A stretch of 34,695 nucleotides of DNA from Pseudomonadota bacterium (GCA_022361155.1 JAKSBK010000325.1:1-34695); one strand, 5' to 3'; shown: positions 6,767-15,355, numbered from the stretch's first letter. A program made the numbers and translations. Notes: generated by a model not told the origin, from the letters alone.

Positions 6767-9214
6767 TCAAAGCTCGAGCAGCGAGGTCAGCTTGACCAGG
6801 AAAAGATAGGCTGGACGTTGTGTATTCAGCGGCGTCACATTGATGATCGTGCTGTTCTCCTCGCTGGAACCGCTGTGGTTGCGCGTCATGACCAGATACA
6901 GGTTGCTGCCCGGCGAGTACTCCCAGCGCAGGAAGGCATTGACGATCAGCAGGGTCTCATTGCTGTGGTGGCGTCCGAACCGGGGTTGCTCGATCACCTG
7001 ATCGAGCAGCACTCGCCTGGCGCTCGCCGGGCTCGTGGTCGCGTTGTAGCGATCGATGCCCGCTCCCAGCAGCTGGCCATAGAGCTGTAGCTCGAGACGG
7101 GGCGTGATCGTGTAGTTGACGCGGGTCAGCAGGCCGAGCGCCCTGGCGTCGAGGCGAGCAAAGCGGCGCAGCTCGTGCTCCAAATCCGCCTCGAGCCAGC
7201 GCAGCTCCCCCACGTCGTAGGTCCCGTTGATGCCGAGCCGAAGCTGCAGCGAACCGAAGGCCGCGACGTCGACGTTGAGCGTTGCGGTTGCGAGCCAGCC
7301 GTTGTGCAGCCAGCCGCCCGTAGTGCGCAGCTTGACCACGCCGTCGAGCTCGCCAACTACCTTGCGGCGGTGATCGGTGGTGATGATCTGCTCCCAGCCC
7401 ACCAGGGCCGAACGCTGCACCAGCGTGCCGTCCCGCGCCTCGCGGTTGTCGAGATGGCGCGGCCGGTAGTGCAGCTCGGTAAAGCTCTGCCAGAAATTCT
7501 TCCACTTGGCCCGATAGTTGGCCTGGTAGCCGACCCCGGCGTTGAAACCCTCGAGGGTTATCTTGCGCCACAGCTCGACCTGCCAGCGATCCTCGAGCAC
7601 GAGGCCACGCGGCACCAGGTCTTGCAGGGCGACGTGCATCCTGAGGTGGTGGCGGTTGGGCACCGGTAGGTAGCCCGTAGCGTTCCAGTCCGCGTCGCGG
7701 CCGCGCCACTCGTAGTTGATCCAGCCGATCACGCGACCGCCGGTCTTCTTGAGCTGGACACGCGCCGCCCCGCCGAGGTCGCCGGAAGACAGCACGTTGC
7801 CATCCAACTGGGTGCGGGGTGTACCCGCATAGCGGTAGGTGCCCACGATCTGCGCGACGGCTTGCAGCCGACCATCCCGGCTGCGGGCAAGCATATCGGC
7901 GGCCACCAGGTAGCTGTCATGGAAGCAGCGTCCGGCCACGGGTTGTTGAGCATCCGGACAGCTGGGCCATGGAGCCTCGAGGCCGCTTTCGAGCGCGTTG
8001 CGGCTACCCGCCAGCAGCCCAACATAACCGGCGTACGGCAGATCGAAGGTCCCGCGAAGCAACGTATAGGCGTACCTCGGCACTACCTGCTGGCGAGCCA
8101 CCAAGCCCGTGTCCGGGACGGCGACCCGGACGTAGCGCTTCCCGGTGAGCGCCACCAATGTGCCCAGCGCGCCGCGCTCACCCGCGCGAGCAAGCAGCTT
8201 GCTGGCCATGAGCACGCGGGCCGGCGACCCGGTATCAAGCACGGTTCCCGCTGTAGTTCCGGTCAGCGATCCGATACGCCGAGAGTAGAACACATCGAGC
8301 GGCGTGGTGAACAGATCGACACCTTCCTGAAAGAAGGGGCGCTTCTCTGGAAACTGCACCTCGGTGGTCTTCAAGTTGAAGACCGCGGTGTCCGCCTCCA
8401 CCGTGCCGAAGTCAGGCAGCAGGGTCGCATCGAGCAGGCTATCGGGAGCGAAGCGGAACTTCAGATTGGTTCCGTAGCGCAGGCCGGGCGCGAACCCCGA
8501 CTCGTGGTCGCTTTGCAGGGTCGGTGAAACATAAGGCAGCACGTCTGCGGTCAAGCGAAAGCTCTGCAGCTCCAGGCCCCGGACCGGCGTGTAACGGCGG
8601 ACCTCTTGGCTGTTGTCGCGCGGCGTGCGTGCCCATTCGTCCGTTTCGGCAAGTGCGGAAATGTAGCGACGCACCTGCATCCTGACCGGGCCGCTGGAAT
8701 CGGCGGGTCGGCGCAAGACCCGGAGCGGGATCGCGGTCTCCACGGTCCAACCGTCGGGATCGCGGCTGACGGCGGAGATCCAGTTCGCGTCCCACTGCAG
8801 GTCGAGCGTCGTGTCGTTGTAACGGATCCCGTCCACCATGCTGCCGCCGGCCGTGATCTCGAAATGGAAGGCATCCTTACCGCGGCCCCTGCTGTCGATG
8901 TCGATGATGACGCGGTCGGACTCGATGTCGCGGTCACGGCGCGTGCGCCGAGCCACGATCGGCACCTTCTGCTCGCAGCGGACGCCAATGTAGATGGCAT
9001 CGGGACCCGCCAGTACGCGAAAGCTCGTGGGCTGCGTGACGGGCCCGTTCACGACCGGCGATTTCTGGCGCCGCAGCTGGTGCTCGGGCGCGGCGCTCCA
9101 CGCGGACTCACGCAGCTTCCCGTCCACCGAGATCGGGCTGCTCGTCGAGGCCGCATGCACTGCTCGGGCAGGCACAGCCCCGGGAAGCAAGAACAGCGCG
9201 AACAGGAGGTACAT
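6767..9214 (-). CDS. DUF5916 outer-membrane barrel with N-terminal CBM9-like domain
   Basis: 815 aa from ATG 9214. A signal peptide (MYLLFALFLLPGAVPARAVHA) precedes a CBM9/DOMON-like domain, recognisable by SPISVDGKLRESAW, YIGVRCE and the FEITAGGSMVDGIRYND segment (about 22-200). The rest matches the DUF5916 pattern: PYVSPTLQSD, DATLLPDFGTVEADTAVFNL, FPEKRPFFQEG and RRIG, followed by a long run of alternating polar and hydrophobic strands typical of an outer-membrane beta-barrel. Function is not established; these proteins resemble TonB-dependent-receptor barrels fused to a sugar-binding-like domain. It is the last gene of the five-gene minus-strand run, 23 nt after rsmA, with no visible Shine-Dalgarno. 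Confidence 0.85.
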   Translation of the reverse strand: MYLLFALFLLPGAVPARAVHAASTSSPISVDGKLRESAWSAAPEHQLRRQKSPVVNGPVTQPTSFRVLAGPDAIYIGVRCEQKVPIVARRTRRDRDIESDRVIIDIDSRGRGKDAFHFEITAGGSMVDGIRYNDTTLDLQWDANWISAVSRDPDGWTVETAIPLRVLRRPADSSGPVRMQVRRYISALAETDEWARTPRDNSQEVRRYTPVRGLELQSFRLTADVLPYVSPTLQSDHESGFAPGLRYGTNLKFRFAPDSLLDATLLPDFGTVEADTAVFNLKTTEVQFPEKRPFFQEGVDLFTTPLDVFYSRRIGSLTGTTAGTVLDTGSPARVLMASKLLARAGERGALGTLVALTGKRYVRVAVPDTGLVARQQVVPRYAYTLLRGTFDLPYAGYVGLLAGSRNALESGLEAPWPSCPDAQQPVAGRCFHDSYLVAADMLARSRDGRLQAVAQIVGTYRYAGTPRTQLDGNVLSSGDLGGAARVQLKKTGGRVIGWINYEWRGRDADWNATGYLPVPNRHHLRMHVALQDLVPRGLVLEDRWQVELWRKITLEGFNAGVGYQANYRAKWKNFWQSFTELHYRPRHLDNREARDGTLVQRSALVGWEQIITTDHRRKVVGELDGVVKLRTTGGWLHNGWLATATLNVDVAAFGSLQLRLGINGTYDVGELRWLEADLEHELRRFARLDARALGLLTRVNYTITPRLELQLYGQLLGAGIDRYNATTSPASARRVLLDQVIEQPRFGRHHSNETLLIVNAFLRWEYSPGSNLYLVMTRNHSGSSEENSTIINVTPLNTQRPAYLFLVKLTSLLEL

Positions 9215-9237
9215 TGCGTCAGGCAGTAGGGGAAGGG

Positions 9238-10113
9238 TCAGCCTTGGTGCCGGTCCCAGGCGCTTGCAAGATCAGCGAACTGTTCCACAGAGAGTGTCTC
9301 GCCGCGCTGTTCGCCCGATAGGCCGGCAGCGCTCAGCACACCGTCCACGAGCTGCCGTTCGCCACCCGGGAGGCGCAACAGCGAATTGCGCAAGATCTTC
9401 CTGCGAGAAGAGAACGCGGCTCGCACCACCAAGCGAAACGCTTCGGTTTCCAGGGCCCGCGGCGTCTCGTGCGGTGTCAGCGAGACGAGCGCGCTGCCTA
9501 CCTGCGGGCGGGGGAAGAAAGCACCCGGCCGCACCAAACGCACGCTGCGCACGCTGTACGCTGCACCGATGAACACCGTGAGCGCTCCGTAGCTGGGCGT
9601 ACCCGGTTCCGCCAGCAACCGGTCTCCCACTTCGCGCTGAAGCATGACGGCGCACCGGGATACGTGCCTCGAGTTGGCCACCAAGTTGCGCAGAATCGCA
9701 CCGCCGATGGCATACGGAAGATTGCCCACCACGCACGGCTTGTGGTCCAGCGGACTCGTCAAGGCAGCGAAATCCAGCGTGGCCGCATCTTCCCGGACCA
9801 GCCGCAGCCGCTGGTGGCCTTCGAGCTCCTGTCCCAGGACATGCAGCATGTCGCGGTCGCGCTCTACGGCGATTACGTGGGCTCCCGTTGCGAGCAGGAA
9901 TCTCGTGAGGGTGCCTAGCCCTGCGCCAAGCTCGACCACGGTTTCGTGCGGCTCCGGGGCGACGGCGCCCGCGATCGCTTGGTGTACCGGCCGCGAGATC
10001 AGGAAGTTCTGTGAAAAGCGTCGCTTCGGGGTCAGTCCGTAGCGCTCCAACACCCGTCGGGGATCGCGAAAGCACGCGTCGGTTCCAGGATTGTCGACCG
10101 GATGTGAGCTCAT
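9238..10113 (-). CDS. rsmA: 16S rRNA (A1518/A1519-N6,N6) dimethyltransferase RsmA/KsgA
   Basis: 291 aa from ATG 10113. The protein starts its core with RRFSQNFLIS (31-40), the KsgA RNA-binding lead-in. It then has SAM motif I ELGAGLGTLT (61-70), the acidic ribose contact AVERD, EDA, and the catalytic motif IV NLPY (131-134). GAFFPRPQVGSALV is the family's C-terminal signature. It dimethylates two adjacent adenines in helix 45 of 16S rRNA during late 30S assembly. Its start overlaps the DUF58 stop by 4 bp (ATGA), so a housekeeping rRNA methylase is translationally coupled to a MoxR/DUF58 operon. Length is slightly above the usual ~270 because of an N-terminal extension. Confidence 0.95.
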   Translation of the reverse strand: MSSHPVDNPGTDACFRDPRRVLERYGLTPKRRFSQNFLISRPVHQAIAGAVAPEPHETVVELGAGLGTLTRFLLATGAHVIAVERDRDMLHVLGQELEGHQRLRLVREDAATLDFAALTSPLDHKPCVVGNLPYAIGGAILRNLVANSRHVSRCAVMLQREVGDRLLAEPGTPSYGALTVFIGAAYSVRSVRLVRPGAFFPRPQVGSALVSLTPHETPRALETEAFRLVVRAAFSSRRKILRNSLLRLPGGERQLVDGVLSAAGLSGEQRGETLSVEQFADLASAWDRHQG

Positions 10114-11732
10114 GCCACGCGTCGCATCTGGTGTGCCCGTGTCACTATGCGACCTGGAAGGTCGCCCCGCCGGGTTACAACAGCCGGAAAGCCGTGGCGC
10201 CCGAAGAGCTTACTGGCCTGGCGCACACGGCGCGCTTCCTGCAAACCATACACGTAGTGCAGGTCACGCTCGCGCTGGTTGCGTGCCTCCGCCGCAAACG
10301 AAACCGCATCCGGCACGAGCGCGCACACGCGGTGTGCATGAGCTCTGAGCAGAGAGAGGGTTGGCCCCAGGTCGGTCTGATCCGCGGCACCATCGAGGTC
10401 GGAGATCAGCAGGATGGAGCGAGGCTGCCGAAGCGTCCCGGCTGCCAGGCGCAGCGCGCTCGACAGCGCCTGCGCCTTGGTCGTGCCCGATGGCGCTGCA
10501 CGGTAGCGCAGTGCGATGCCACGCAGCTGGCAGAAGCGCCGCAAAGTCGAATCCTCCTCATGCTCTGTTTGCACGGCTTGCACGGCTGGCCCCGGCTGGC
10601 CTCTCAGGGCGCGCTCCGCGTACGCCACCAGTCCAGCACGATCCCAGACACCAGCACCTCGGCGTGCGAAGTCGAGCCCGTCCTGACGGCGTGCGTACGC
10701 TCCCACCAACTCCAAGACCTCGTCCAAGGTCGGCTGCGTCAGATCGGCGTCCGCGGCGTCGACGGCTGTAAGCAGTGCGTCGTAGACGCGCAACGTCTGT
10801 TGAGCCCCGTCGTTGGCAGGCACGTGCGACACGATCCGTCCATCCACGCACAGCAAGCCGACGCGGTCGCCGCGGTCGAGCGACCTGCAAACCTCGGCGG
10901 CCGCAAGCTCGACTCCATGGTCGAGCTTGCGCGAGCCCACCTCGCCGCCCCGCATGCTGCCGCTTACGTCGAGCACCACGTACGCGGTCTCCTGCACTTC
11001 GCGCTCCACCTCCCTGACCATCAGCTTGCCCAAGCGGGCGCTCGCTTTCCAGGCGATGGCCTTGAAAGGGTCTCCGGGTTGCAGCTCGCGTAGCTCGCGC
11101 AGCTCCGCGCCTCCGCTCTGGCGCTGGCGAAGCGCCTGACCGCTGCGTTCTACCGGCAGGCCGCCTACCATGGCGACGGCGGTGCTGCGCGCCGTGCTGA
11201 CGCGCGGCAAGACCTTGATGGCCAGCGGATTGGGAAAGTACATCGGTGCCTGAAAAAGCCCGAGCGACGCGGGTGAGCGCACCGAGAGCCCCTGCAGCAC
11301 GAGACGTCCCACGGCCGGCGCGACAAACGTGAAGGCGAACTCGGTACGTGAGCGTGGCACGAGACGGATGCTGTCGGGCTCCGGGTCGAGCACCCGCACG
11401 CCGGCCGGCAGCACGGGTCGCAGGCGAGCCAGCTCGAAGCCTCGCTTGCCGTGAACGCGGAGGTAGCAGCGTACGAGGAAAGGCACGCCAGGCACGACTG
11501 CGCCAAGCCGCGTCCCCGGTGTGCTGTGGTCGAGCCACCAGGCGAACTCGAGCCGTTCGCGTCGCATGCGTCGGCCAGCGCCCGTGGCCAGTGCGAGCGC
11601 ACCGGCGAGCCCGATCAGAGGCGCGGCCGCCAACACCACGACGGTGGGGGAGTTTGCTGCGATGGCCAGCGCGAACATGGCAGCACAGCCGCTGAACGCG
11701 GCCACGGCGGATGGGGTAGCGATCGGCCACAC
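10110..11732 (-). CDS. DUF58 / von Willebrand A domain membrane protein
   Basis: 540 aa, GTG start at 11732, 4 nt after the MoxR stop. Two N-terminal hydrophobic helices (about 10-52) anchor it. The central part has the DUF58 core LRELRELQPGDPFKAIAWKASARLGKLMVRE (about 211-241), then a vWA domain opening with the MIDAS motif D-V-S-G-S-M (255-260) and later SILLISDLDGAA. DUF58 proteins are the usual partners of MoxR ATPases, which are thought to act as chaperones that load metal or mature client complexes. A MIDAS site implies Mg2+-dependent protein binding. Its stop overlaps rsmA by 4 bp. Confidence 0.9.
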   Translation of the reverse strand: MWPIATPSAVAAFSGCAAMFALAIAANSPTVVVLAAAPLIGLAGALALATGAGRRMRRERLEFAWWLDHSTPGTRLGAVVPGVPFLVRCYLRVHGKRGFELARLRPVLPAGVRVLDPEPDSIRLVPRSRTEFAFTFVAPAVGRLVLQGLSVRSPASLGLFQAPMYFPNPLAIKVLPRVSTARSTAVAMVGGLPVERSGQALRQRQSGGAELRELRELQPGDPFKAIAWKASARLGKLMVREVEREVQETAYVVLDVSGSMRGGEVGSRKLDHGVELAAAEVCRSLDRGDRVGLLCVDGRIVSHVPANDGAQQTLRVYDALLTAVDAADADLTQPTLDEVLELVGAYARRQDGLDFARRGAGVWDRAGLVAYAERALRGQPGPAVQAVQTEHEEDSTLRRFCQLRGIALRYRAAPSGTTKAQALSSALRLAAGTLRQPRSILLISDLDGAADQTDLGPTLSLLRAHAHRVCALVPDAVSFAAEARNQRERDLHYVYGLQEARRVRQASKLFGRHGFPAVVTRRGDLPGRIVTRAHQMRRVA

Positions 11733-11736
11733 GGAT

Positions 11737-12714
11737 TCAGGGCTCGTTGGTTCGGTGAGTTCGGAGAGCCACTTGATCCGTGGCTTTGCGCACGATCGCC
11801 TGCGGGTCGGCGCCCTCCATCTGTCCTTCCGGCGTCAGTACGATTCGATGGGCCAGGACCGTGGGCGCCAGGTGTTTCACGTCGTCGGGCAGCACATAGC
11901 TGCGCCCGGACAGCAGGGCCCGAGCGCGCGCAGCTTGTGCGAGCGCCAAGGAACCCCGCGGCGAGGCTCCAAGGAACACGTCTGGATGTTGGCGCGTGAA
12001 CGTTGACAGCCGTACGACATAGTCGAGCACCTGGGGCTCGACGTGCACCGTGGCAACCAGCTCCTGCATGGCAAGAACCTCGTCGGGGGTGAGCAGGGCG
12101 TTGGCTTGCGGCGTGCTCTGGGTGAAACGTTGCAGTATTTGGCGTTCCTCGCTCGGGCTGGGGTAGCCCACGGACAGGCGTAGCAGGAAGCGGTCGACTT
12201 GCGCCTCCGGCAGAGGGTACGTGCCCGCCTGCTCAACCGGGTTCTGGGTGGCTAGCAGCACGAACGGCGTCGGCAGACTGCGCGTCTCGCCTTCTATGGT
12301 CACCTGTCCTTCCTGCATGGCCTCGAGCAGGGCGCTCTGCGTCTTGGCAGGGGCGCGGTTGATCTCGTCGGCAAGGACCACATGGGCGAAGATGGGCCCC
12401 TCTCGCAGCTTGAACGTCCCCTCGGCGGGTGACAGCACGTAGGTGCCGGTGATGTCGGCGGGCAGCAGGTCGGGCGTGAACTGAACCCGCCTGAAGCGGC
12501 AGCCCAGGGTGGTGGCGAAGGCCTTCGCGAGCGTGGTCTTCGCTACACCGGGAACGCCTTCGACGAGGATGTGGCCACGTCCGAGCACGGCCACCATCAG
12601 CAGCTCAGCCAGGTGACGGGGGCCGACGAACACGCGCCCGACTTCGTCCATGACCGCCGCAGCCCGCTCGGCAATACGGGCCAAGCGCGCATCTTCGATC
12701 GTGGAGGGTCTCAT
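11737..12714 (-). CDS. MoxR-family AAA+ ATPase
   Basis: 325 aa from ATG 12714. Walker A is GVPGVAKT (53-60) and Walker B is VVLADEIN (112-119 region), followed by the MoxR signature RAPAKTQSALLEAMQE and sensor 1 LATQNPVEQAGTYPLPEAQ. The C-terminal lid includes SPRGSLALAQAARARALLSGR and DDVKHLAPTVLAHRI. MoxR ATPases work as hexameric chaperones together with vWA/DUF58 proteins, and the adjacent downstream gene supplies one. The start overlaps the DUF4350 stop by 4 bp (ATGA). The client protein is not known. Confidence 0.95.
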   Translation of the reverse strand: MRPSTIEDARLARIAERAAAVMDEVGRVFVGPRHLAELLMVAVLGRGHILVEGVPGVAKTTLAKAFATTLGCRFRRVQFTPDLLPADITGTYVLSPAEGTFKLREGPIFAHVVLADEINRAPAKTQSALLEAMQEGQVTIEGETRSLPTPFVLLATQNPVEQAGTYPLPEAQVDRFLLRLSVGYPSPSEERQILQRFTQSTPQANALLTPDEVLAMQELVATVHVEPQVLDYVVRLSTFTRQHPDVFLGASPRGSLALAQAARARALLSGRSYVLPDDVKHLAPTVLAHRIVLTPEGQMEGADPQAIVRKATDQVALRTHRTNEP

Positions 12715-13988
12715 TTGGCTCGGCCTTGGTCTTCAAGCCATCCCAGGAGGCGTCTGCTCGTGGCCACCATGCCCTGCAGTCGGGTCGCGCCTATCCGGGG
12801 ACCGGCAACGCTCTCGCGCTGAAGGCTTTCCAACTCTAACAGAAGCTCCTCGACGCTTCGAACGTCGTGGGGGCTCGCACCAAGGCGGCCCAGCGTCGCG
12901 GAGACCTCGTGGGGCGCTGGCACCTGCGGTGTTCCAAGCAGACGCCGCAGCTCAGCGTCAAGCTCGACCTTGAGGGCGAGCGCCGGCGCCGCGAGCGAGG
13001 TCTTGACGCTGCCAAACAGCGCTACGCGACCGCTGAAGCCCCCGCCCACCGGAGCGGCCAGCGGTGGCCCGGCGCCCTCGTAGGGGGACGAACGGGGAAG
13101 AAGCGCCGCGCAGCCGATCAGCGTTACGCCTGCAAGCAGTGCTGCGAGCAGACGCACCAGCGGCGGGTCCGGGACGAACCGCTGGATTCGCTGCAGCGAG
13201 AGCTCGAGGTTTCGCAGCGCTCCCGCGGCACCCATCCCGGCCGCATCGCCGTGCAAGTGCGTGCCTGCGGAGGCGACGAAGAGCCGCCCGCCGTCCCTGG
13301 AGAGGTAGCGCGCGAGATTGCTGGCGAACTGTCGGTTGCCTCGGAACTGCAGCATGTTGTTGATCAGCACACTGGAATCCGCGATGACCACGAGTCGACC
13401 TTCGCCAACGGCTCCCGCGATGACCAGGGCGCTGTGGCGTTCTGCAAAGCCAAACAGCGGGCGCAGCTCGGGGTGGTGAACGACTTGGGGGTGGTTGGTA
13501 ACGAGGGCCTGGACCTGCCATGTCAGCGGGTGAGGGAGTCGAGGTTCCGCGATGAGCAGATTGTGGTTGCCGCGCAGGAGCTGCCCTTGCACGCGGCTAC
13601 CGGGCGGGTGCCGGCCGATCTGCAGCGCGGCGAGCAGCGTGTTGCCGCTGCCGAAATCGTCCGCAAGCCCGATTCGGCCACCCGCCCTCAGGAACGACGT
13701 CAGGCTGCGCACGGGTAGCGGCGCGGTGGGGTGGACGATGAGGATAGCGTCGGATGGGCGCAGATCGCCGACGCGCAGCTGTTGGGGTGTCGAGACCGCG
13801 AGCTGCTCCGACCTCGCCAGCGCGACGAGCTCTGCCAAGCCGTTCCACGCCCAGCTGGTCGGGTCAAAGTCGGTTTGCGCGCGCGCAGTTCCTGCCGCCA
13901 GGTTGAGGCAGACCCCCACCAGACAGGTGGCACACCGCCCTATATGTACCGCCGTCAGAACCCGGGCTCGGTCAGGCACCACTGACAT
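12711..13988 (-). CDS. DUF4350-like exported/membrane protein of the MoxR operon
   Basis: 425 aa from ATG 13988; an in-frame ATG at 14000 adds four residues, and the longer frame to 14252 would cross the upstream regulatory element, so I reject it. A GGA 5 nt before ATG 13988 is a weak ribosome-binding site. An N-terminal signal (IGRCATCLVGVCLNLAAGTARA) leads into a domain with ILIVHPTAPLPVRSLTSFLRAGGRIGLADDFG and GRLVVIADSSVLINNMLQ. This is the glutamine-amidotransferase-like fold typical of DUF4350. One transmembrane helix (LVRLLAALLAGVTLIGCAALL) precedes a cytoplasmic helical tail. DUF4350, MoxR and DUF58 genes commonly cluster. A repeated 42-bp element lies 70-112 nt upstream of its start. 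Confidence 0.8.
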   Translation of the reverse strand: MSVVPDRARVLTAVHIGRCATCLVGVCLNLAAGTARAQTDFDPTSWAWNGLAELVALARSEQLAVSTPQQLRVGDLRPSDAILIVHPTAPLPVRSLTSFLRAGGRIGLADDFGSGNTLLAALQIGRHPPGSRVQGQLLRGNHNLLIAEPRLPHPLTWQVQALVTNHPQVVHHPELRPLFGFAERHSALVIAGAVGEGRLVVIADSSVLINNMLQFRGNRQFASNLARYLSRDGGRLFVASAGTHLHGDAAGMGAAGALRNLELSLQRIQRFVPDPPLVRLLAALLAGVTLIGCAALLPRSSPYEGAGPPLAAPVGGGFSGRVALFGSVKTSLAAPALALKVELDAELRRLLGTPQVPAPHEVSATLGRLGASPHDVRSVEELLLELESLQRESVAGPRIGATRLQGMVATSRRLLGWLEDQGRAK

Positions 13989-14045
13989 TGTGTTCCACAT
14001 CAACGCGCTGGCTGGGCGGGTCTTGTGTTGCCCGCGGATTCCTAA

Positions 14046-14062
14046 GCAGCTTCGCAAGCTGC
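14046..14062 (-). other. Hairpin with GCG loop downstream of repeat element copy A
   Basis: Read on the minus strand, GCAGCTT-GCG-AAGCTGC is a perfect 7-bp stem. It overlaps the end of the repeated element and lies in the presumed leader of the DUF4350 gene. Copy B (17053-17069) has a different stem sequence but the same loop, which points to selection for structure. Confidence 0.5.
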
Positions 14063-14100
14063 ACGGCCGGTTTCGACCAGTTATTTTGGGACGGGCCCTA
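14059..14100 (-). repeat. Dispersed regulatory-like element, copy A
   Basis: On the plus strand this is CTGCACGGCCG (14059-14069), a 9-nt variable spacer, then AGTTATTTTGGGACGGGCCC and two more bases (14079-14100). Copy B at 17013-17055 on the opposite strand has the same two blocks, with 11/11 and 20/22 matches and a 10-nt spacer. The inner edge (14079) lies 90 nt upstream of the DUF4350 start. The rest of the 201-nt gap to 14190 holds a strong ribosome-binding-like AAGGAGGAG (14131-14139). Confidence 0.7.
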
Positions 14101-14140
14101 ACGATCCGGTAGCAAGGGCCGACTGGTCGTAAGGAGGAGT

Positions 14141-14179
14141 TTGACCCGCTTACAAGTTCTGATAGCGTATTACAGGTAG
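14141..14179 (+). CDS. Possible 12-codon leader peptide
   Basis: The best Shine-Dalgarno-like run in this gap, AAGGAGGAG at 14131-14139, is followed almost at once by TTG 14141 and an open frame of 12 codons (MTRLQVLIAYYR) ending in TAG 14177-14179, 10 nt before the 64-aa gene. It may be a translated leader peptide, or the purine run may be coincidental. The spacing from the ribosome-binding site to TTG is short. Confidence 0.2.
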   Translation: MTRLQVLIAYYR

Positions 14180-14189
14180 GATCGATGCC

Positions 14190-14384
14190 ATGCTGCCACC
14201 GTTCATCATCGAGCAGATCCGAAAACGGGAAGAGAAGGCGCCGCCGGCCCACCCCTTCCTGGAGCTGCCGCTGCCGGTTCCTCTGGTGCCCGAGGAGAGC
14301 GACAGCAGCGACGACGGCGAGGGCACTGTGACTATCGTGGATCCTGGTGACTCTGTCACGGACTTCACCATCACACAGATTTGA
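14190..14384 (+). CDS. Small conserved-looking protein (MLPPFIIEQIRKREE...)
   Basis: 64 aa from ATG 14190, with AGGTAGGA ending 10 nt upstream. It has a short amphipathic N-terminus (LPPFIIEQIRKREEK), a Pro-rich middle (ELPLPVPLVPEE), a run of Ser/Asp/Glu and a hydrophobic end (VTIVDPGDSVTDFTITQI). The layout resembles small proteins of unknown function that I associate with myxobacterial genomes, which begin in nearly the same way. It has no signal peptide, membrane helix or Cys. Composition and a good start favour a real gene; the role is unknown. It converges with the SDR gene across 32 nt. Confidence 0.65.
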   Translation: MLPPFIIEQIRKREEKAPPAHPFLELPLPVPLVPEESDSSDDGEGTVTIVDPGDSVTDFTITQI

Positions 14385-14416
14385 TCTTCCGCTGCTGATC
14401 TTCCGATCCAGGGCCG

Positions 14417-15262
14417 CTAGCCTCGGGTAATCTCGTTCCAGCCGCGCTGCAGCTCTTCCAGGGCAAAGCCTGCTCCATCAGCGAAGATTCCCGTGGTCTC
14501 GCGCACGGCCAGCAGGTACACGCGCGAGCCGGCGACAGCCACGAACTCGCCGCTCACCTCGACGGAGAGGCGGCTGGCAAGATAAGCGTTGACCGGCGCC
14601 ACGTGCGTAGCGCTCAGGGAGTCAGCGCCGATGCCCTTGAACACCGGATTGTTCTCGGTAAGGCGGGTGCGTGCCAGGGGCGCGACGGTGTTGACCCGAA
14701 TCCCTTGGCGCCGCAGCTCCATGGCGGCGGAACGGGCGAACCCCATCAATCCAGCGAAGGCAGCAGTCAAGCTGCTCTGGTGCGGGCTGCCAAACAAGGC
14801 GCTGGCACCGGCGCTCAGAACGATCGATCCTCCGTTTCCCTGGCGCGCCATCGTTTGGGCGCCGGCGCGCGTGAGCCGGATGCTGGATCGCAGCTGCACG
14901 TTCATGACGGCGTCCAGGTCGTCGTCCGACATCCGGAGCAGTTGCCGGTTGCGTGCAACCCCCGCGCACGCGATCACAGCGTCCAGGCGCCCGAACTCGT
15001 CCATGGCTCTCTCTGTCAGGCGCCTGGGCCCCTCGCGCCCCGAAACGTCCTCGTGGCTGGCAACAGCCACTCCGCCCAGCGCGACGATCTCGTTGGCAAC
15101 ACGATCCGAGACGCTGCTGTCCGCGCCCCGACCGGCAGCGTCGCAGCCAAGGTCGTCGGCGAGGACACGAGCGCCTTCCCTCCCGCACAGCAATGCCGTG
15201 GCACGGCCGATGCCTCGGCCGGCGCCGGTAACGATAACGACCTGCTCGTCAAGGCAACCCAT
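14417..15262 (-). CDS. SDR-family protein with degenerate active site
   Basis: 281 aa from ATG 15262; the start places VVIVTGAGRGIG 7 residues from the N-terminus, as usual. The Rossmann cofactor motif TGxxxGIG, the CAG turn and the structural Asn (MNVQLRSS) are intact, so it should bind NAD(P). The sequence around APLARTRLTE and the C-terminus GEFVAVAGSRVYLLAVRETTGIF resembles the dehydrogenase unit of MFE-2-type 3-hydroxyacyl-CoA dehydrogenases. The normal YxxxK motif reads LTAAF, and the catalytic Ser position, 13 residues earlier, is Gly. All three catalytic residues are thus replaced. It may be a non-catalytic binding or regulatory protein. It is divergent from the kinase gene. Confidence 0.85.
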   Translation of the reverse strand: MGCLDEQVVIVTGAGRGIGRATALLCGREGARVLADDLGCDAAGRGADSSVSDRVANEIVALGGVAVASHEDVSGREGPRRLTERAMDEFGRLDAVIACAGVARNRQLLRMSDDDLDAVMNVQLRSSIRLTRAGAQTMARQGNGGSIVLSAGASALFGSPHQSSLTAAFAGLMGFARSAAMELRRQGIRVNTVAPLARTRLTENNPVFKGIGADSLSATHVAPVNAYLASRLSVEVSGEFVAVAGSRVYLLAVRETTGIFADGAGFALEELQRGWNEITRG

Positions 15263-15355
15263 GCAGGGTTCCACAACCCGCCATCTGTAACACAAAACCG
15301 AGCTTCGGTTCGATGTCGTCGTCTGCTGGTGGACTTTGCGCTACACTGATCCGGG

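Noticed and set aside
12867-13718. 283-codon plus-strand frame antisense to the DUF4350 gene
   Set aside because: The minus-strand frame has a signal peptide, a membrane helix and operon overlap; the antisense frame is Arg-rich without motifs.
14001-14252. Extension of the DUF4350 protein to 14252
   Set aside because: It would translate through the repeated 42-bp element and its hairpin; the shorter start gives a proper signal peptide.
14385-14412. Repeated GATCTTCCG after the 64-aa gene
   Set aside because: Two 9-bp direct copies with no dyad or tandem structure; too short to interpret.
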